The notes: generated by a model from the letters alone, not told the origin. A stretch of 64,000 nucleotides of DNA from Hymenobacter perfusus (GCF_003944765.1 NZ_RWIU01000010.1:1-64000), one strand, 5' to 3'. Shown: positions 8,663-17,335, counted from the stretch's first letter. Program-made: numbers and translations.

Positions 8663-8730
8663 CATTTGACTCATCGTCCCGCTGGTCGTCGCAACCGGCC
8701 TCTACTCCCGACCTCAACCCCGCACCAACT

Positions 8731-9498
8731 ATGTCCAAGGTTATCAGCTTTGCCACCCAGAAGGGGGGCTCCGGTAAATCCACCCTCGCCCTCGTGCTGG
8801 CCGCTCCGCTGGCCACCGAGTACGGCCTGCGCATCGCCGTTCTCGACTGCGACTACCAGCAGAGCATCGTCAAGACCCGCGAGCAGGTCGACGCGGCCAA
8901 CTTCGCCAAGCTGCGCGAAGCCAACCCCGACGCCCAGTACCCCTACGACGTGTACCCCTGGCAGCTGAATCGAATTTTCGACTTCATCGACAACCCCGAG
9001 CACAACTACGACCTCATCATCATCGACGTGCCGGGCCGGGCCGACGGGGACGACGTGTTCAACGCCCTGACGGCCTGCGACGCGGTGATTGTGCCCCTGG
9101 TATCGGATTACCTGGACCGGGCCTCCACGGCCGAGTTTATGACCATCTTGGAGGCCATTAAGAAAGCGGCCGACGACGCGCAGATTGACTTTCAGTACTA
9201 CGGCCTGCCCACCAAGCGCGTGGCGGGGCAGCGGGAGGAGAAGGAGATGGACGACTACATCGACGGGCTGGGCCTTTCGCGCTTCAACTCCTACCTGGGT
9301 CACCGCAAGGCCTATACCCGGGCCTCGACGCTCTACAGCCTGCTCAACCCGGCCTGGGCCCGCTACGCCGGCGGCACCAAGGACACCAGCGACGAAATTC
9401 GCCGCGTGTGCGAGGAGCTCATCGAGCGCCTGGGCCTGCCCGACCGCCGCGCCACGGCGGGCGCTTCTGTATCCACCGCTTCAACCTCTGCGAAATAA
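8731..9498 (+). CDS. parA: ParA-family partition ATPase
   Basis: 255 residues from ATG 8731; an in-frame longer version would run through the T-rich repeats and is unlikely. Residues 11-18, KGGSGKST, form the deviant Walker A of ParA/MinD ATPases, with the signature lysine at 11. VLDCDYQQSIVK carries the second ATP-site motif, and LIIIDVPGRADGDD the Walker B region. ParA forms ATP-dependent dimers on nucleoid DNA and moves plasmids apart with a partner protein bound to a centromere. Bacteroidetes transfer regions also carry a similar TraA protein, so the role may be shared between partition and transfer. The stop overlaps the next start by one base (TAATG). Confidence 0.92.
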   Translation: MSKVISFATQKGGSGKSTLALVLAAPLATEYGLRIAVLDCDYQQSIVKTREQVDAANFAKLREANPDAQYPYDVYPWQLNRIFDFIDNPEHNYDLIIIDVPGRADGDDVFNALTACDAVIVPLVSDYLDRASTAEFMTILEAIKKAADDAQIDFQYYGLPTKRVAGQREEKEMDDYIDGLGLSRFNSYLGHRKAYTRASTLYSLLNPAWARYAGGTKDTSDEIRRVCEELIERLGLPDRRATAGASVSTASTSAK

Positions 9499-9974
9499 TG
9501 GCCTTCGAGAAACCACAAATCACCCCGCGCCGCCGCATTGAAGTGCCCGAAGAAGCCCGCCAGCAGGCCCGGGCTGGGATGGGAGGGGAAGCCACCCGCA
9601 CGGCCACCGCGCCGCCCGCACCGGTAGAGCCCATTGCCGCGCCGGCCACAGTTGCTGCCCCAGCCCCGGCGTCCGCTCCGGTAGAGGCACCCGCGCCAGT
9701 CGCTGCAGCACCGGTAGCCCCGGCGGCTGCGCCTGTACGCGCCTCCACACGGGGACGGAAGCCCGCCGCGGCAGCCTCGTCCGCACCGGAGGCCGAAGTG
9801 CCGTTGCACACGGTTCAAATCGCTAAATCCGTGGTGCAGGAGATTAAGATGAGCCTGCTGCTGGCCACACCCGGCCCGGACACGCCCACCACCATCAAAA
9901 ATTACCTAGAAGCCGCCCACCGGCACTACGACGCGCACCTACGCAAAACCGGTAAGCTGCCGCCGGCCAAGTAG
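9498..9974 (+). CDS. ParA partner, possible TraB/ParB-like small DNA-binding protein
   Basis: 158 residues, translationally coupled to parA. Residues 1-35 are charged, and about 40-95 is a low-complexity Ala/Pro linker. The folded part is the C-terminal 60 residues (VQIAKSVVQEIKMSLLLATP, then TIKNYLEAAHRHYDAHLRK), consistent with a small RHH-like or DUF3408-like domain. A gene in this position usually binds the centromere or is the TraB partner of TraA. The linker-plus-small-domain design resembles plasmid ParB-type adaptors. I did not recognise a specific family, so the function comes mainly from context. Confidence 0.7.
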   Translation: MAFEKPQITPRRRIEVPEEARQQARAGMGGEATRTATAPPAPVEPIAAPATVAAPAPASAPVEAPAPVAAAPVAPAAAPVRASTRGRKPAAAASSAPEAEVPLHTVQIAKSVVQEIKMSLLLATPGPDTPTTIKNYLEAAHRHYDAHLRKTGKLPPAK

Positions 9975-10001
9975 GGGAGGGGTAGAAAGAATTGAACCAA
10001 C

Positions 10002-10036
10002 AAAGCCAGCCTCCTTGGGGGCTGGCTTTCATTTTG
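10002..10036 (+). terminator. rho-independent terminator after the parA operon
   Basis: A perfect 10-base stem, AAAGCCAGCC and GGCTGGCTTT, encloses an 8-base loop and is followed by TCATTTTG. It lies 27 bases after the stop of the ParA partner gene and should end that transcript. Confidence 0.8.
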
Positions 10037-10270
10037 GGCGGTGGGGGAGGGGAGAAGTCAGTCAGCTGCTTGCTGGGTTCAGCTGTTGCCAGGTGGGCAT
10101 TCCATCTCTCACATTTTATAAGCTTTACTCCCAAAGCTTGGCGCTGGAGCCTGCCGGCCCGCGGGACGCCAACCGACGCTGAAAATCCAAATAACCTTAC
10201 TTGAGTGGCTTAAAACGGCATTCCGGAAGGGCAAAACCGAGGCTTTACTGCCATTGCTGAGCTAGGGTTT

Positions 10271-10472
10271 CGCTTATAAAACGTGCTAGTTGGCCCTCTT
10301 CAGGAGCTAGGTGACTTATAAAACGTGGTAATTCGTTGTTAGTCATAAGTTAGTACAAAGTTAGTATCAACTGATTCTACCCTGAAAGAAGTTGATATGG
10401 CTTATAAAAAGTGGTGCAGGTCCATGAGTAGCCATGGCTTCTGCCGCAACTACAGTAACTTATGAAACGTGG
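10271..10472 (+). repeat. iteron group A (four CTTATAAAACGTGG-type copies)
   Basis: Near-identical copies start at about 10271, 10314, 10400 and 10458, with consensus CTTATAAAACGTGG (variants AAAGTGG and ATGAAACG). Spacing is irregular, roughly 43-86 bases. They face the opposite way to group B nearer repB. Iterons of this kind bind Rep_3 initiators and control replication and copy number. Confidence 0.75.
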
Positions 10473-10890
10473 TTTTAAGCGGGTAATATGCTGTGACCGC
10501 TTAGAAAAGTGCAATCCCTGTGGTCGTTAGGTCAGCCTTCTTTTTTTGTTGTTTTCTTGTTTGTTCTGGCCCGGGGTTTGGACCACCATCCTAAAAGCTA
10601 TTCCGAATGCGCATCAACAACCTTTGTGAGTTTATTTGTTTTTACTTGTCTATTTGTAGGGCTCACAAGTACTTGATAATCAATAGTATGTAAAGGCATA
10701 AAACCACTTTTTATAAGCGTAAAACCACTTTTTATACCTTTTATTACCACGTTTTATAAGTGAACTCTCACGTTTTATAAGTCTAACCACCACGTTTTAT
10801 AAGCCAAAAACCACGTCCAACTACCACTGTGGTTTTTTAGCTTCCGGTCGCTTATATTTGCTTTGTCCCCGCGTTCTTATGTCCTAGTCT
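10473..10890. other. probable replication origin region
   Basis: Between the two oppositely oriented iteron groups lies an A/T-rich stretch (about 10530-10700, with T-rich runs such as TTCTTTTTTTGTTGTTTTC). It is the likely unwinding element, next to repB. No DnaA box could be assigned with confidence. Confidence 0.65.
10701..10804 (-). repeat. iteron group B (five phased copies before repB)
   Basis: Five copies of the same motif in reverse orientation (CCACGTTTTATAAG, or CCACTTTTTATAAG) start near 10703, 10724, 10747, 10769 and 10790. This gives a 21-22 base period, two helical turns, so bound initiators would stack on one face. They end about 90 bases before the repB start. Confidence 0.85.
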
Positions 10891-11841
10891 ATGAAGCTTG
10901 AAGATACTGCCGTTGTACTTGTCGAGCCAGCTCCGGTTCCGGTTGTCCGCCAACATAACGCCATCACTCAGGCCCGCTACGACTACACTGCCTGCCAGCT
11001 GGACATCTTCTTCTACCTGCTCTCCCGGCTGCGCCGGGACGACACGGCCGACCAAGAGTACACCATCTACGTGAAGGACGTGGAGGCGCTGACCGGGCGG
11101 CAGTGGAATTACCAGCAGCTGCGCGAGGCGACTGCCGACATGGGCTCGCGCATGTTCGAAGTGGAGAATGAGCGCACCTACCAGCAGCTGTGGATGTTTC
11201 AGCGGGTGGAGTACATCAAGGGCAAAGGCTGCCTGCAGATTCAGCTGGCAGCGCCCATCCGGCCCTTCCTGTTCAACCTCAAGGAAAACTTTACCTCTTA
11301 CCAGCTGCACTCGGCCCTGAAGCTGAGCAGCAAGTACGCCAAGCGCATCTACCAGCTGGTAAGCCAGTGGAAGGACAAGACCAGCACGCGCACGTATCCG
11401 CTGGACGAGTTCAAACAGATGCTGCATCTGAAGGACCCGAAGGGCAAGGAGCCGGAGCTGTTTCAGAACATCAGCCAGCTCAAGGCCCGGGTGCTCGACA
11501 TCGCCGTGCGTCAGGTTAGCGAGCATACCGACCTCAAGATTGACTATGAGCTGGTCAAGAAGGGGCGGGCCTACGACGCGGTGCGCTTCACCATTGCCCG
11601 CCAGCAGCCCCAGCAGTTGCCCATCCCGTTTGAGCAGCCGGCCGAGGACGCCCGCGTCCACGCAGCCCGGCAGAGCCTGGAAATGCTGGGCATCACTCAG
11701 CCCCAGCTAGTGGCCACCATTCTTGCTGACCCTAAGCACTTGGATCAGCTCTTCAAGTTTACCTACCAGCTGAAAACTGATAAGGTGAAGGCGACAAAGA
11801 ACCCCGGCGGGCTATTCCTGAAAATCTGCGGCCTGCGGTAA
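10891..11841 (+). CDS. repB: RepB-type replication initiator (Rep_3 superfamily)
   Basis: 316 residues. The pattern QHNAITQARYDYTACQLDIF near the N-terminus, then IYVKDVEALTG, YQQLREATADM and LSSKYAKRIYQLVSQWKDK, is the typical tandem winged-helix layout of Rep_3 (RepE/Pi/RepA) initiators. YPLDEFKQMLHL lies in the second winged helix, which contacts the iteron. Such proteins bind iterons as monomers to start replication and repress themselves as dimers. Phased iterons directly upstream support the call. The C-terminal 60 residues after the Gln/Pro stretch (RQQPQQLPIPFEQP) look like a separate small domain. Confidence 0.93.
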   Translation: MKLEDTAVVLVEPAPVPVVRQHNAITQARYDYTACQLDIFFYLLSRLRRDDTADQEYTIYVKDVEALTGRQWNYQQLREATADMGSRMFEVENERTYQQLWMFQRVEYIKGKGCLQIQLAAPIRPFLFNLKENFTSYQLHSALKLSSKYAKRIYQLVSQWKDKTSTRTYPLDEFKQMLHLKDPKGKEPELFQNISQLKARVLDIAVRQVSEHTDLKIDYELVKKGRAYDAVRFTIARQQPQQLPIPFEQPAEDARVHAARQSLEMLGITQPQLVATILADPKHLDQLFKFTYQLKTDKVKATKNPGGLFLKICGLR

Positions 11842-11917
11842 CCGACGGTTGTTCGAAGGGAAAAACAAGCCCGCCCATTTAAGCAATAGGTTCTGAGCGG
11901 TATAGGATGCGTGCTTT

Positions 11918-11937
11918 TTATACCCTTTCGGGTATAA
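11918..11937. promoter_or_regulatory. HipB-type operator 1, upstream of the broken hipB copy
   Basis: A perfect palindrome, TTATACCC and GGGTATAA separated by four bases (TTTC). The arms match the operators before the intact hipBST module at 26.7-26.8 kb. HipB proteins bind inverted repeats with similar TATCC-type arms. Confidence 0.7.
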
Positions 11938-11959
11938 AGCTCGTTAGCGTGGTTATCTC

Positions 11960-11977
11960 TACACCCGTTCGGGTATA
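11960..11977. promoter_or_regulatory. HipB-type operator 2, next to the broken hipB start
   Basis: TACACCC and GGGTATA are separated by GTTC, with one arm mismatch. It ends four bases before the ATG of the pseudogene and belongs to the same family as the other TATACCC-N4-GGGTATA sites. Confidence 0.6.
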
Positions 11978-11981
11978 CAAT

Positions 11982-12188
11982 ATGACTTCTTCCCTGGTAG
12001 CTTTTGTGAAGCAACGCCGCAAGTTGTTGCGTCTAACCTAGGCTGAGACGGCTGCCAAAGCCGGCGTCGGGCTACGCTTTGTACGTGATTTAGAGCAAGG
12101 TAAAGCGGCGCTTCAACTGGCTAAAGTAAATCAGGTTCTGCGTCTGTTTGGCTACCAGTTGGGCCCGGTGGCCATGGACCGCTATTAA
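11982..12188 (+). pseudogene. hipB-like antitoxin with in-frame amber codon
   Basis: The frame reads MTSSLVAFVKQRRKLLRLT, then TAG, then AETAAKAGVGLRFVRDLEQG and on to a natural stop at 12188. It aligns along its length with the intact HipB at 26830, where the residue at the TAG is Gln, so a CAG to TAG change is the simplest explanation. The HTH signature (AAKAGVGLRFVRDLEQGK) is otherwise intact. No hipS or hipT follows; the next gene belongs to a different XRE/HipA pair. It is either dead or read through. Its operators remain intact and could bind the HipB made elsewhere on the plasmid. Confidence 0.85.
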
Positions 12189-12272
12189 CTCCTGAATGAG
12201 TACGACTAATATCTTAATTGGTGTAGCTCGTTCAGGCTAATGCGCAATATAATGAGCTCCAATACGTATAAT

Positions 12273-12290
12273 TGTGCACTATATTGCACA
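12273..12290. promoter_or_regulatory. operator palindrome before the XRE/hipA operon
   Basis: TGTGCA and TGCACA are separated by CTATAT, ending two bases before the ATG of the XRE gene. A related sequence, TGCGCAATATAATG, lies at 12241-12254 and may be a second half-site. The arms differ from the TATACCC operators, so this module is probably regulated independently. Confidence 0.6.
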
Positions 12291-12292
12291 TT

Positions 12293-12616
12293 ATGCCCAA
12301 AGATCCCGTTGTACTTTTACCCCGCCTTCAGCAGTTGCTCACCCAAATGGGAGAAAACATCCGCCTAGCCCGCTTGCGCCGCAAGCTTAGCGCGGCCCGC
12401 GTGGCAGAGCGCGCGGCCATAAGCCGCAACACCCTACACGCCATTGAGCAAGGCGCTTCCACGGTGAGCATGGGCGCCTACCTGCAGGTGCTGTTCGTGC
12501 TAGGCCTAGAGAAAACCATTCTGGAATTGGCCGCCGACGACGTGTTAGGCCGCAAGCTGCAGGATGCCAATTTAGTGGTTAGCATGCGGGCTCCGAAACA
12601 GTCTTCTGGCGAGTAG
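12293..12616 (+). CDS. XRE-family antitoxin (HipB-like)
   Basis: 107 residues from ATG 12293; an upstream TTG would place the start inside the operator. Residues about 20-75 form a canonical HTH: NIRLARLRRKLSAARVAERA, then AISRNTLHAIEQGASTVSM. This matches XRE/Cro antitoxins that pair with HipA kinases. It should bind the TGTGCA-N6-TGCACA palindrome just upstream and repress its own operon, with HipA as co-repressor. Four bases separate it from the hipA-like gene. Confidence 0.88.
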   Translation: MPKDPVVLLPRLQQLLTQMGENIRLARLRRKLSAARVAERAAISRNTLHAIEQGASTVSMGAYLQVLFVLGLEKTILELAADDVLGRKLQDANLVVSMRAPKQSSGE

Positions 12617-12620
12617 ACCC

Positions 12621-13898
12621 ATGGCTAAAACCGCTGAACGTCGCCAGCTCTACGTGTACGCCGACTGGCAGGGCCTGGCCGATGGACCGCGGCTGATGGG
12701 CACGCTTTCGGCCGTGCCGGTGCGGGGCAAGGAAGTATTTTCCTTTGCCTACGACGCGCAGTGGCTGGCCCTGCCGCAGGCCCAAGCGCTGGACCCGGCG
12801 CTACAGCTGTTTGTCGGCCCGCAGTATCTGCCTGAAGACCAGGCCAACTTCGGCCTCTTCCTAGATTCTTCGCCCGACCGCTGGGGGCGGCTGCTCATGC
12901 GGCGGCGCGAAGCCGCCTTGGCCCGGCAGGAAGAGCGCCGCGAAAGGCCGCTGCTCGAATCGGACTACCTGCTGGGGGTCTTCGACGGCCACCGCATGGG
13001 CGGGCTGCGCTTCAAAGCCGACCCGGCGGGCCCCTTCCTCAACGACAACCGGGCCATAGCCGCGCCGCCGTGGACGTCGCTGCGCGAACTGGAATACGCC
13101 AGCCTGCAGTTGGAGCGGGTAGATGCGCCCCAGGACCCGGACTACCTCAAGTGGCTTTTCCTGCTGGTGGCGCCCGGCTCCTCGCTGGGCGGCGCCCGAC
13201 CTAAAGCCAGCGTCATGGACGAGCAAGGTGGACTATGGATTGCCAAGTTTCCCAGCGGTCAGGACGAGCACGACGTAGGCGCTTGGGAAGCGGTGGTCAA
13301 CGAGGTGGCCCAAGCCGCTGGCCTACAGGTGGCCACCGGCCGCGCCCAGCGCTTTAATAGCCGCCACCACACCTTCCTTTCCCAACGCTTTGACCGCACG
13401 GCCGTCGGCGAGCGGCGGCACTTTGCCTCCGCTATGACACTGCTGGGCTACCAGGACGGCACCGACCACCAGGACGGGGCCAGCTATCTGGAGCTGGCCG
13501 GGCTGCTCGTGCAGCAGGGCGCCCGCGTGGCCGAGGACCTGACGGAACTCTGGCGTCGCATTGTGTTTAATATCTGCGTGTCCAACACCGACGACCACCT
13601 GCGCAACCACGGCTTTCTGCTCACGCCCCAGGGCTGGCGCCTCTCGCCTGCGTTTGACCTGAATCCCATCCGGTACGGGCAGGGCCTAAAGCTCAACATT
13701 TCCGAAACCGATAACGCGCCCGACCTTGACCTGGCCCGGGAAGTAGCGCCTTATTTTCGGCTATCCGCGGCGCAGGCTGAGGCCGTGCTCGCTCAGGTGG
13801 TGGCCGCGGTGCGGCAATGGCCGGAGGTGGCCAGCCGCTACAAGCTGTCCCGAACCGAGCAGGAAATGATGGCCGGGGCCTTTGAGGCGGCGCGGTAA
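12621..13898 (+). CDS. hipA: HipA-family serine/threonine kinase toxin
   Basis: 425 residues, the usual HipA length. The N-terminal coupling domain runs to about 140 (ANFGLFLDSSPDRWGRLLMR is characteristic). SSLGGARPKAS at 187-197 is the glycine-rich ATP loop, SNTDDHLRNHG at 321-331 holds the catalytic Asp and Asn, and LSPAFDLNP at 341-349 the Mg-binding Asp. All kinase elements look intact. Family members phosphorylate targets such as glutamyl-tRNA synthetase and cause dormancy; this one's target is unknown. It lies in an operon with the XRE gene. Unlike the second Hip locus in this window, the kinase is a single chain. Confidence 0.92.
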   Translation: MAKTAERRQLYVYADWQGLADGPRLMGTLSAVPVRGKEVFSFAYDAQWLALPQAQALDPALQLFVGPQYLPEDQANFGLFLDSSPDRWGRLLMRRREAALARQEERRERPLLESDYLLGVFDGHRMGGLRFKADPAGPFLNDNRAIAAPPWTSLRELEYASLQLERVDAPQDPDYLKWLFLLVAPGSSLGGARPKASVMDEQGGLWIAKFPSGQDEHDVGAWEAVVNEVAQAAGLQVATGRAQRFNSRHHTFLSQRFDRTAVGERRHFASAMTLLGYQDGTDHQDGASYLELAGLLVQQGARVAEDLTELWRRIVFNICVSNTDDHLRNHGFLLTPQGWRLSPAFDLNPIRYGQGLKLNISETDNAPDLDLAREVAPYFRLSAAQAEAVLAQVVAAVRQWPEVASRYKLSRTEQEMMAGAFEAAR

Positions 13899-14077
13899 AA
13901 CCTGGCAAGCAACGCGGCAAGCCCGTGCAGCCGGAGGTGGCGGCTATAAGCATGCCGCTCCGATTTAACCTTTGCACCAAACTTTTAACCAAGGCCAACT
14001 ATGTCCCGATGGTGCCTTGCTCAGCTAAACCACTTCAACTCTATAAATCTTCTATTGACCAAGTGAGTGCTATGTAC

Positions 14078-15262
14078 TTAGCGGTTGACATACTCAACGT
14101 GAGGTTCTGCCTGGCCAAGGAATCTTGATGCCATTGACTGAGAATAGGCACCTGCGTTATCAAAGGCTAAAAGCTCTCCTACTTTCAAATCATAGTTAAG
14201 TAAGGCTGATCCCAGTATGTCCCTGGAAAATGTGGTTCGTCCAACTACCAGTGTTTTAGTAGGAGTCTCTTTCTCAGTAAGGCACTCCTTTGTACCTATA
14301 TGCCGGATCCGATGAGGAGTCTCGGGATGATGAAAAGGCCTTGGAAAAATGGCAACGCTACCGTCTACAACTGCTATCTGCTCTCCGTCAAGATCTTTGA
14401 CGTCAGTTACTGAAGTAACAAACGTGCCACATCCCGCTGCTAATCCACGCCCTGGCTCAAAAACTACATCAATATGTCTACCTAGGCTAGTTTGTAATTG
14501 ATTTACCAGGAATTCGATGCTTCTTCCAAAGAAGTGTATATCGAACTCTGCGCCCTCGTGTTGGTAGTTAACACCGATACCTCCCCCAATATTTATATAC
14601 CTGAGAGAAGGGATACTTGCAGCTAATTCAAAGAACGCTGACAAAGTAGGCAGCATTGGTTCAGGCCTTTGAAAGTTTGTACCAAGGTAAATGTGCAGTC
14701 CTGCTAATGAGCGCCCTAAAGTGGCGGCCATTGCAAGAGCTTCCTGTACAGAGGAAGCTGGAACTCCTATTCTATTTTTTTCAAGCCCAGCTCCTAATGA
14801 GGATGCGTTAATACGTAGTCCCCCTTCAGGCGCACCTAATTCAAACCATGCTTTTAACTGAGAAAGCGAGTCCAAATTTGTGCGTATTCCAGCGTGCTGT
14901 AGAACACGCATATCATTCTCCGTTATCCCTGTAGAGGTGAATTGTATTTTACAGTTTGAAAATCCTGCTTCGCCTGCCATCCTCAAGTGAGGAATGGAAT
15001 TGACGCAAGCACCTACACCGTACGCCGCTAACATCTGGAGCACTGGCAAGCGATCGTTGGCCATTGTGGCGAAGAACAGGCTCACATCTGACTTGGCAAA
15101 GGCATGTTGAATCTCCAAAAGCCTTGATCGAAGACGAGCCAAGTTGTAAACATAGAGCGGGGTTCCATGCTGGCTGGCGAGAGTAGCCAGCATAGCATCA
15201 GAAATGAGTTGGTTTTCGGGTATCGTGTCTACCGAGCCGAGCCGAGTTGCAGTTTCAATCAT
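14078..15262 (-). CDS. PLP-dependent decarboxylase-fold protein lacking catalytic Lys and Cys
   Basis: 394 residues from ATG 15262, overlapping the upstream radical SAM stop by 8 bases (an upstream GTG at 15271 is the alternative start). The fold matches diaminopimelate/ornithine-type decarboxylases (fold type III): a TIM barrel with the glycine loop INIGGGIGVNY, the phosphate-site EPGRGLAAG, and the C-terminal FDNAGAYSQSMAS. However, the motif that should read YAVKAN reads FATMAN: the PLP lysine is Met67 (codon at 15062-15064). In the GPTCxSxD motif the catalytic Cys is Thr (VVGRTTFSRDIL). It is probably a pseudo-enzyme or binding protein unless PLP is held another way. Last gene of the operon; the AT-richer sequence suggests transfer. 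Confidence 0.85.
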   Translation of the reverse strand: MIETATRLGSVDTIPENQLISDAMLATLASQHGTPLYVYNLARLRSRLLEIQHAFAKSDVSLFFATMANDRLPVLQMLAAYGVGACVNSIPHLRMAGEAGFSNCKIQFTSTGITENDMRVLQHAGIRTNLDSLSQLKAWFELGAPEGGLRINASSLGAGLEKNRIGVPASSVQEALAMAATLGRSLAGLHIYLGTNFQRPEPMLPTLSAFFELAASIPSLRYINIGGGIGVNYQHEGAEFDIHFFGRSIEFLVNQLQTSLGRHIDVVFEPGRGLAAGCGTFVTSVTDVKDLDGEQIAVVDGSVAIFPRPFHHPETPHRIRHIGTKECLTEKETPTKTLVVGRTTFSRDILGSALLNYDLKVGELLAFDNAGAYSQSMASRFLGQAEPHVEYVNR

Positions 15263-17324
15263 GATGAACACGGATTAACCCTTCGCGAGCGGCATTACTC
15301 AGCGAAGCAATGAGCGTTGAAACATCTTTTTGGGGAGCAATGCCCATCAGATCCTCATTTCCGTCAAGCTGAAATACAAATAGTTCGGCGGCAGTCATAG
15401 TACCTCGCTTAAGAGCCTTGATTACCGCATAAATACAATAGTCAACTTGCAGCAATCTAATTGAGCCGTCGTCCTGTATCTGCCACGCCAAAAATGTAGG
15501 TTCAGGATTCGCAGGCAGGTCGGAATGACCTGACAAAGCAGGCGTGACGTCATAGTCCAGAGCTATGCTTTCCAAGATTGCCCCCTGTGAGAAACTGGTA
15601 CCCAGGAGAATGTCCGGAAGAGACTCTAAAGTCGGCAGTATCAATGACCTATAAGATGCGATTGAAATGCTCTCGAATGTAGACACATGTTCAGCAACCC
15701 GCATATTAACCAGTATGGCCTCAGCCGCAGCTATTGCAGCTGACCGCACTGGTGGCTGCTTACGCAGCTCCGCCAACACAAACGTTGCGAAATCGGCAGG
15801 TGTGCCATAACCCCTGCGATAGGACTGGGCATCTTCAGCATCGTTTCTTGTGTGTATCCAAGTAAGCCATGCCCGGTAGACCTCATACATCCCGCCAGTT
15901 ATATCAGCAAGCGCCAAAGTTGGGGCCAGCATAGCTTCTACCAAGGGCGAGAATTCATCCAATGCATCAATGACTCCTTCTTGACCGGGCATGAGATCCG
16001 GAAGAATTGCTCTATAGTAGGAGCCAAACAAATCGGGATCGCTTTTAATTATGACTCTGTTATTGCGATCTGTCTCCACCCCAAGCGGAAGGTCCACAAA
16101 ATGACCGCTACACTGCAATCCATTAAGCCTAGCGTACATTGAAGAGTCCACAAAAGGGCAATAGCCAAATAGATGCGTTGGACGGCTACCTAACCGTAGT
16201 GCCTTCTCATAAGCGTTGAACGTCTCCATTAAGCTTTGGCGATCCTCCGTAGGAAAGCCAGCAATGAAACCCGCGTTAGGCGTAATACCCGCTTTCAGAC
16301 ATACTTCCAACACATCCAGGGATTGCTGAAGCGGGATATCCTTACGAATTTCATGCAGCATGCGCTGTGATCCGCTCTCCAGCCCGAAGTAAATTGCATT
16401 ACATCCGGCCCGGCTCATAAGATCTAACAGAGGCTTATCGACGGTATCTGTACGAGCACTACACGTCCATCTTACAGGGGATCCGGAATCGATGAGTGCG
16501 TTGCAAACCGCGACTACCCATTTTCTGTCGGTCGTGAAGAGGTCGTGTGTAAAGTGAACACGAGTGGTGCCATATAACTCCCGTAAAAGAGCTATCTCCT
16601 TTAATATTCGGGCTGGCGACTTAACCCGGTGTCTTCGCCCCCAGAAAGGTGCGGTAGAGCAGAACTCGCACTTGAATGGACATCCCCTGCCCACCTCCAA
16701 GAAAATCTCTTCGCCTGGATCAGGTTGATAATGATCATACGCTGGAATGGGCAAATCATCTAGATGAGCGATCAAAGGGCGCGAGCCACCTTTGAGTATA
16801 TCCCCATCCGCACCTCTGGTTAGTGCACCAAGAACAGATTTTTGTATATCGCATTCGAGTGCGCTCAATAGGTCAATAAAGGTTAACTCGCCTTCCCCCA
16901 ACACGATGGCGTCAATAGCTTTATACCTTTCGAGAGTTAGTTCTGCTACTGCTGACGCATGTGGCCCTCCCAATACAATTTTACTCTTCGGCGCATGTTC
17001 TTTTATCGCCATAGCAATCTGTAGCACGTGATGATAAGAGTCACACTCCGTCATAAAGCCTATCACGTCCGGCTGGTCTGCACAAATGTCTTCTGCTGCC
17101 GCCCTGTAAAATTGATTATCCAGTTTTAAAGCTCCGGATAGGACGCGTCTGTTTATATCGTAAAGCGCGCAGGATATATCAGGCCGACGTTCCTGCACTA
17201 TGGCAGTGAGCGAAAGCAAACCAAGCGGCGCAAAACTATACATGACTGTTGCCAAAGGCTTAAAGTCACTTTGCAGAACCGCAGCGTGCCGAACATGAGG
17301 GCTGGTAGCAAGGAGCAACTTCAT
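15255..17324 (-). CDS. cobalamin-binding radical SAM enzyme (class B type)
   Basis: About 689 residues from ATG 17324; an in-frame TTG lies two codons upstream. Residues about 1-160 form a B12-binding Rossmann domain (ending KIVLGGPHASAV and AIVLGEGELTF). The radical SAM barrel follows with RGCPFKCEFCS, the CxxxCxxC that holds the 4Fe-4S cluster (Cys at about 215, 219 and 222). FGLESGSQRMLHEIRK and AGFIAGFPTEDRQSL are typical barrel motifs. The C-terminal 90 residues resemble a small winged-helix or peptide-binding domain. Such enzymes usually methylate unactivated carbons or rearrange substrates; the reaction here is unknown. It lies 11 bases after the SPASM gene in the same operon. Confidence 0.9.
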   Translation of the reverse strand: MKLLLATSPHVRHAAVLQSDFKPLATVMYSFAPLGLLSLTAIVQERRPDISCALYDINRRVLSGALKLDNQFYRAAAEDICADQPDVIGFMTECDSYHHVLQIAMAIKEHAPKSKIVLGGPHASAVAELTLERYKAIDAIVLGEGELTFIDLLSALECDIQKSVLGALTRGADGDILKGGSRPLIAHLDDLPIPAYDHYQPDPGEEIFLEVGRGCPFKCEFCSTAPFWGRRHRVKSPARILKEIALLRELYGTTRVHFTHDLFTTDRKWVVAVCNALIDSGSPVRWTCSARTDTVDKPLLDLMSRAGCNAIYFGLESGSQRMLHEIRKDIPLQQSLDVLEVCLKAGITPNAGFIAGFPTEDRQSLMETFNAYEKALRLGSRPTHLFGYCPFVDSSMYARLNGLQCSGHFVDLPLGVETDRNNRVIIKSDPDLFGSYYRAILPDLMPGQEGVIDALDEFSPLVEAMLAPTLALADITGGMYEVYRAWLTWIHTRNDAEDAQSYRRGYGTPADFATFVLAELRKQPPVRSAAIAAAEAILVNMRVAEHVSTFESISIASYRSLILPTLESLPDILLGTSFSQGAILESIALDYDVTPALSGHSDLPANPEPTFLAWQIQDDGSIRLLQVDYCIYAVIKALKRGTMTAAELFVFQLDGNEDLMGIAPQKDVSTLIASLSNAAREGLIRVHHD

Positions 17325-17335
17325 GGGCAAGATTG

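Noticed and set aside
8515..8730. ParA starting at 8515
   Set aside because: The extension translates the T-rich repeats into Phe/Leu/Cys-rich sequence; ATG 8731 gives the normal ParA start just before KGGSGKST.
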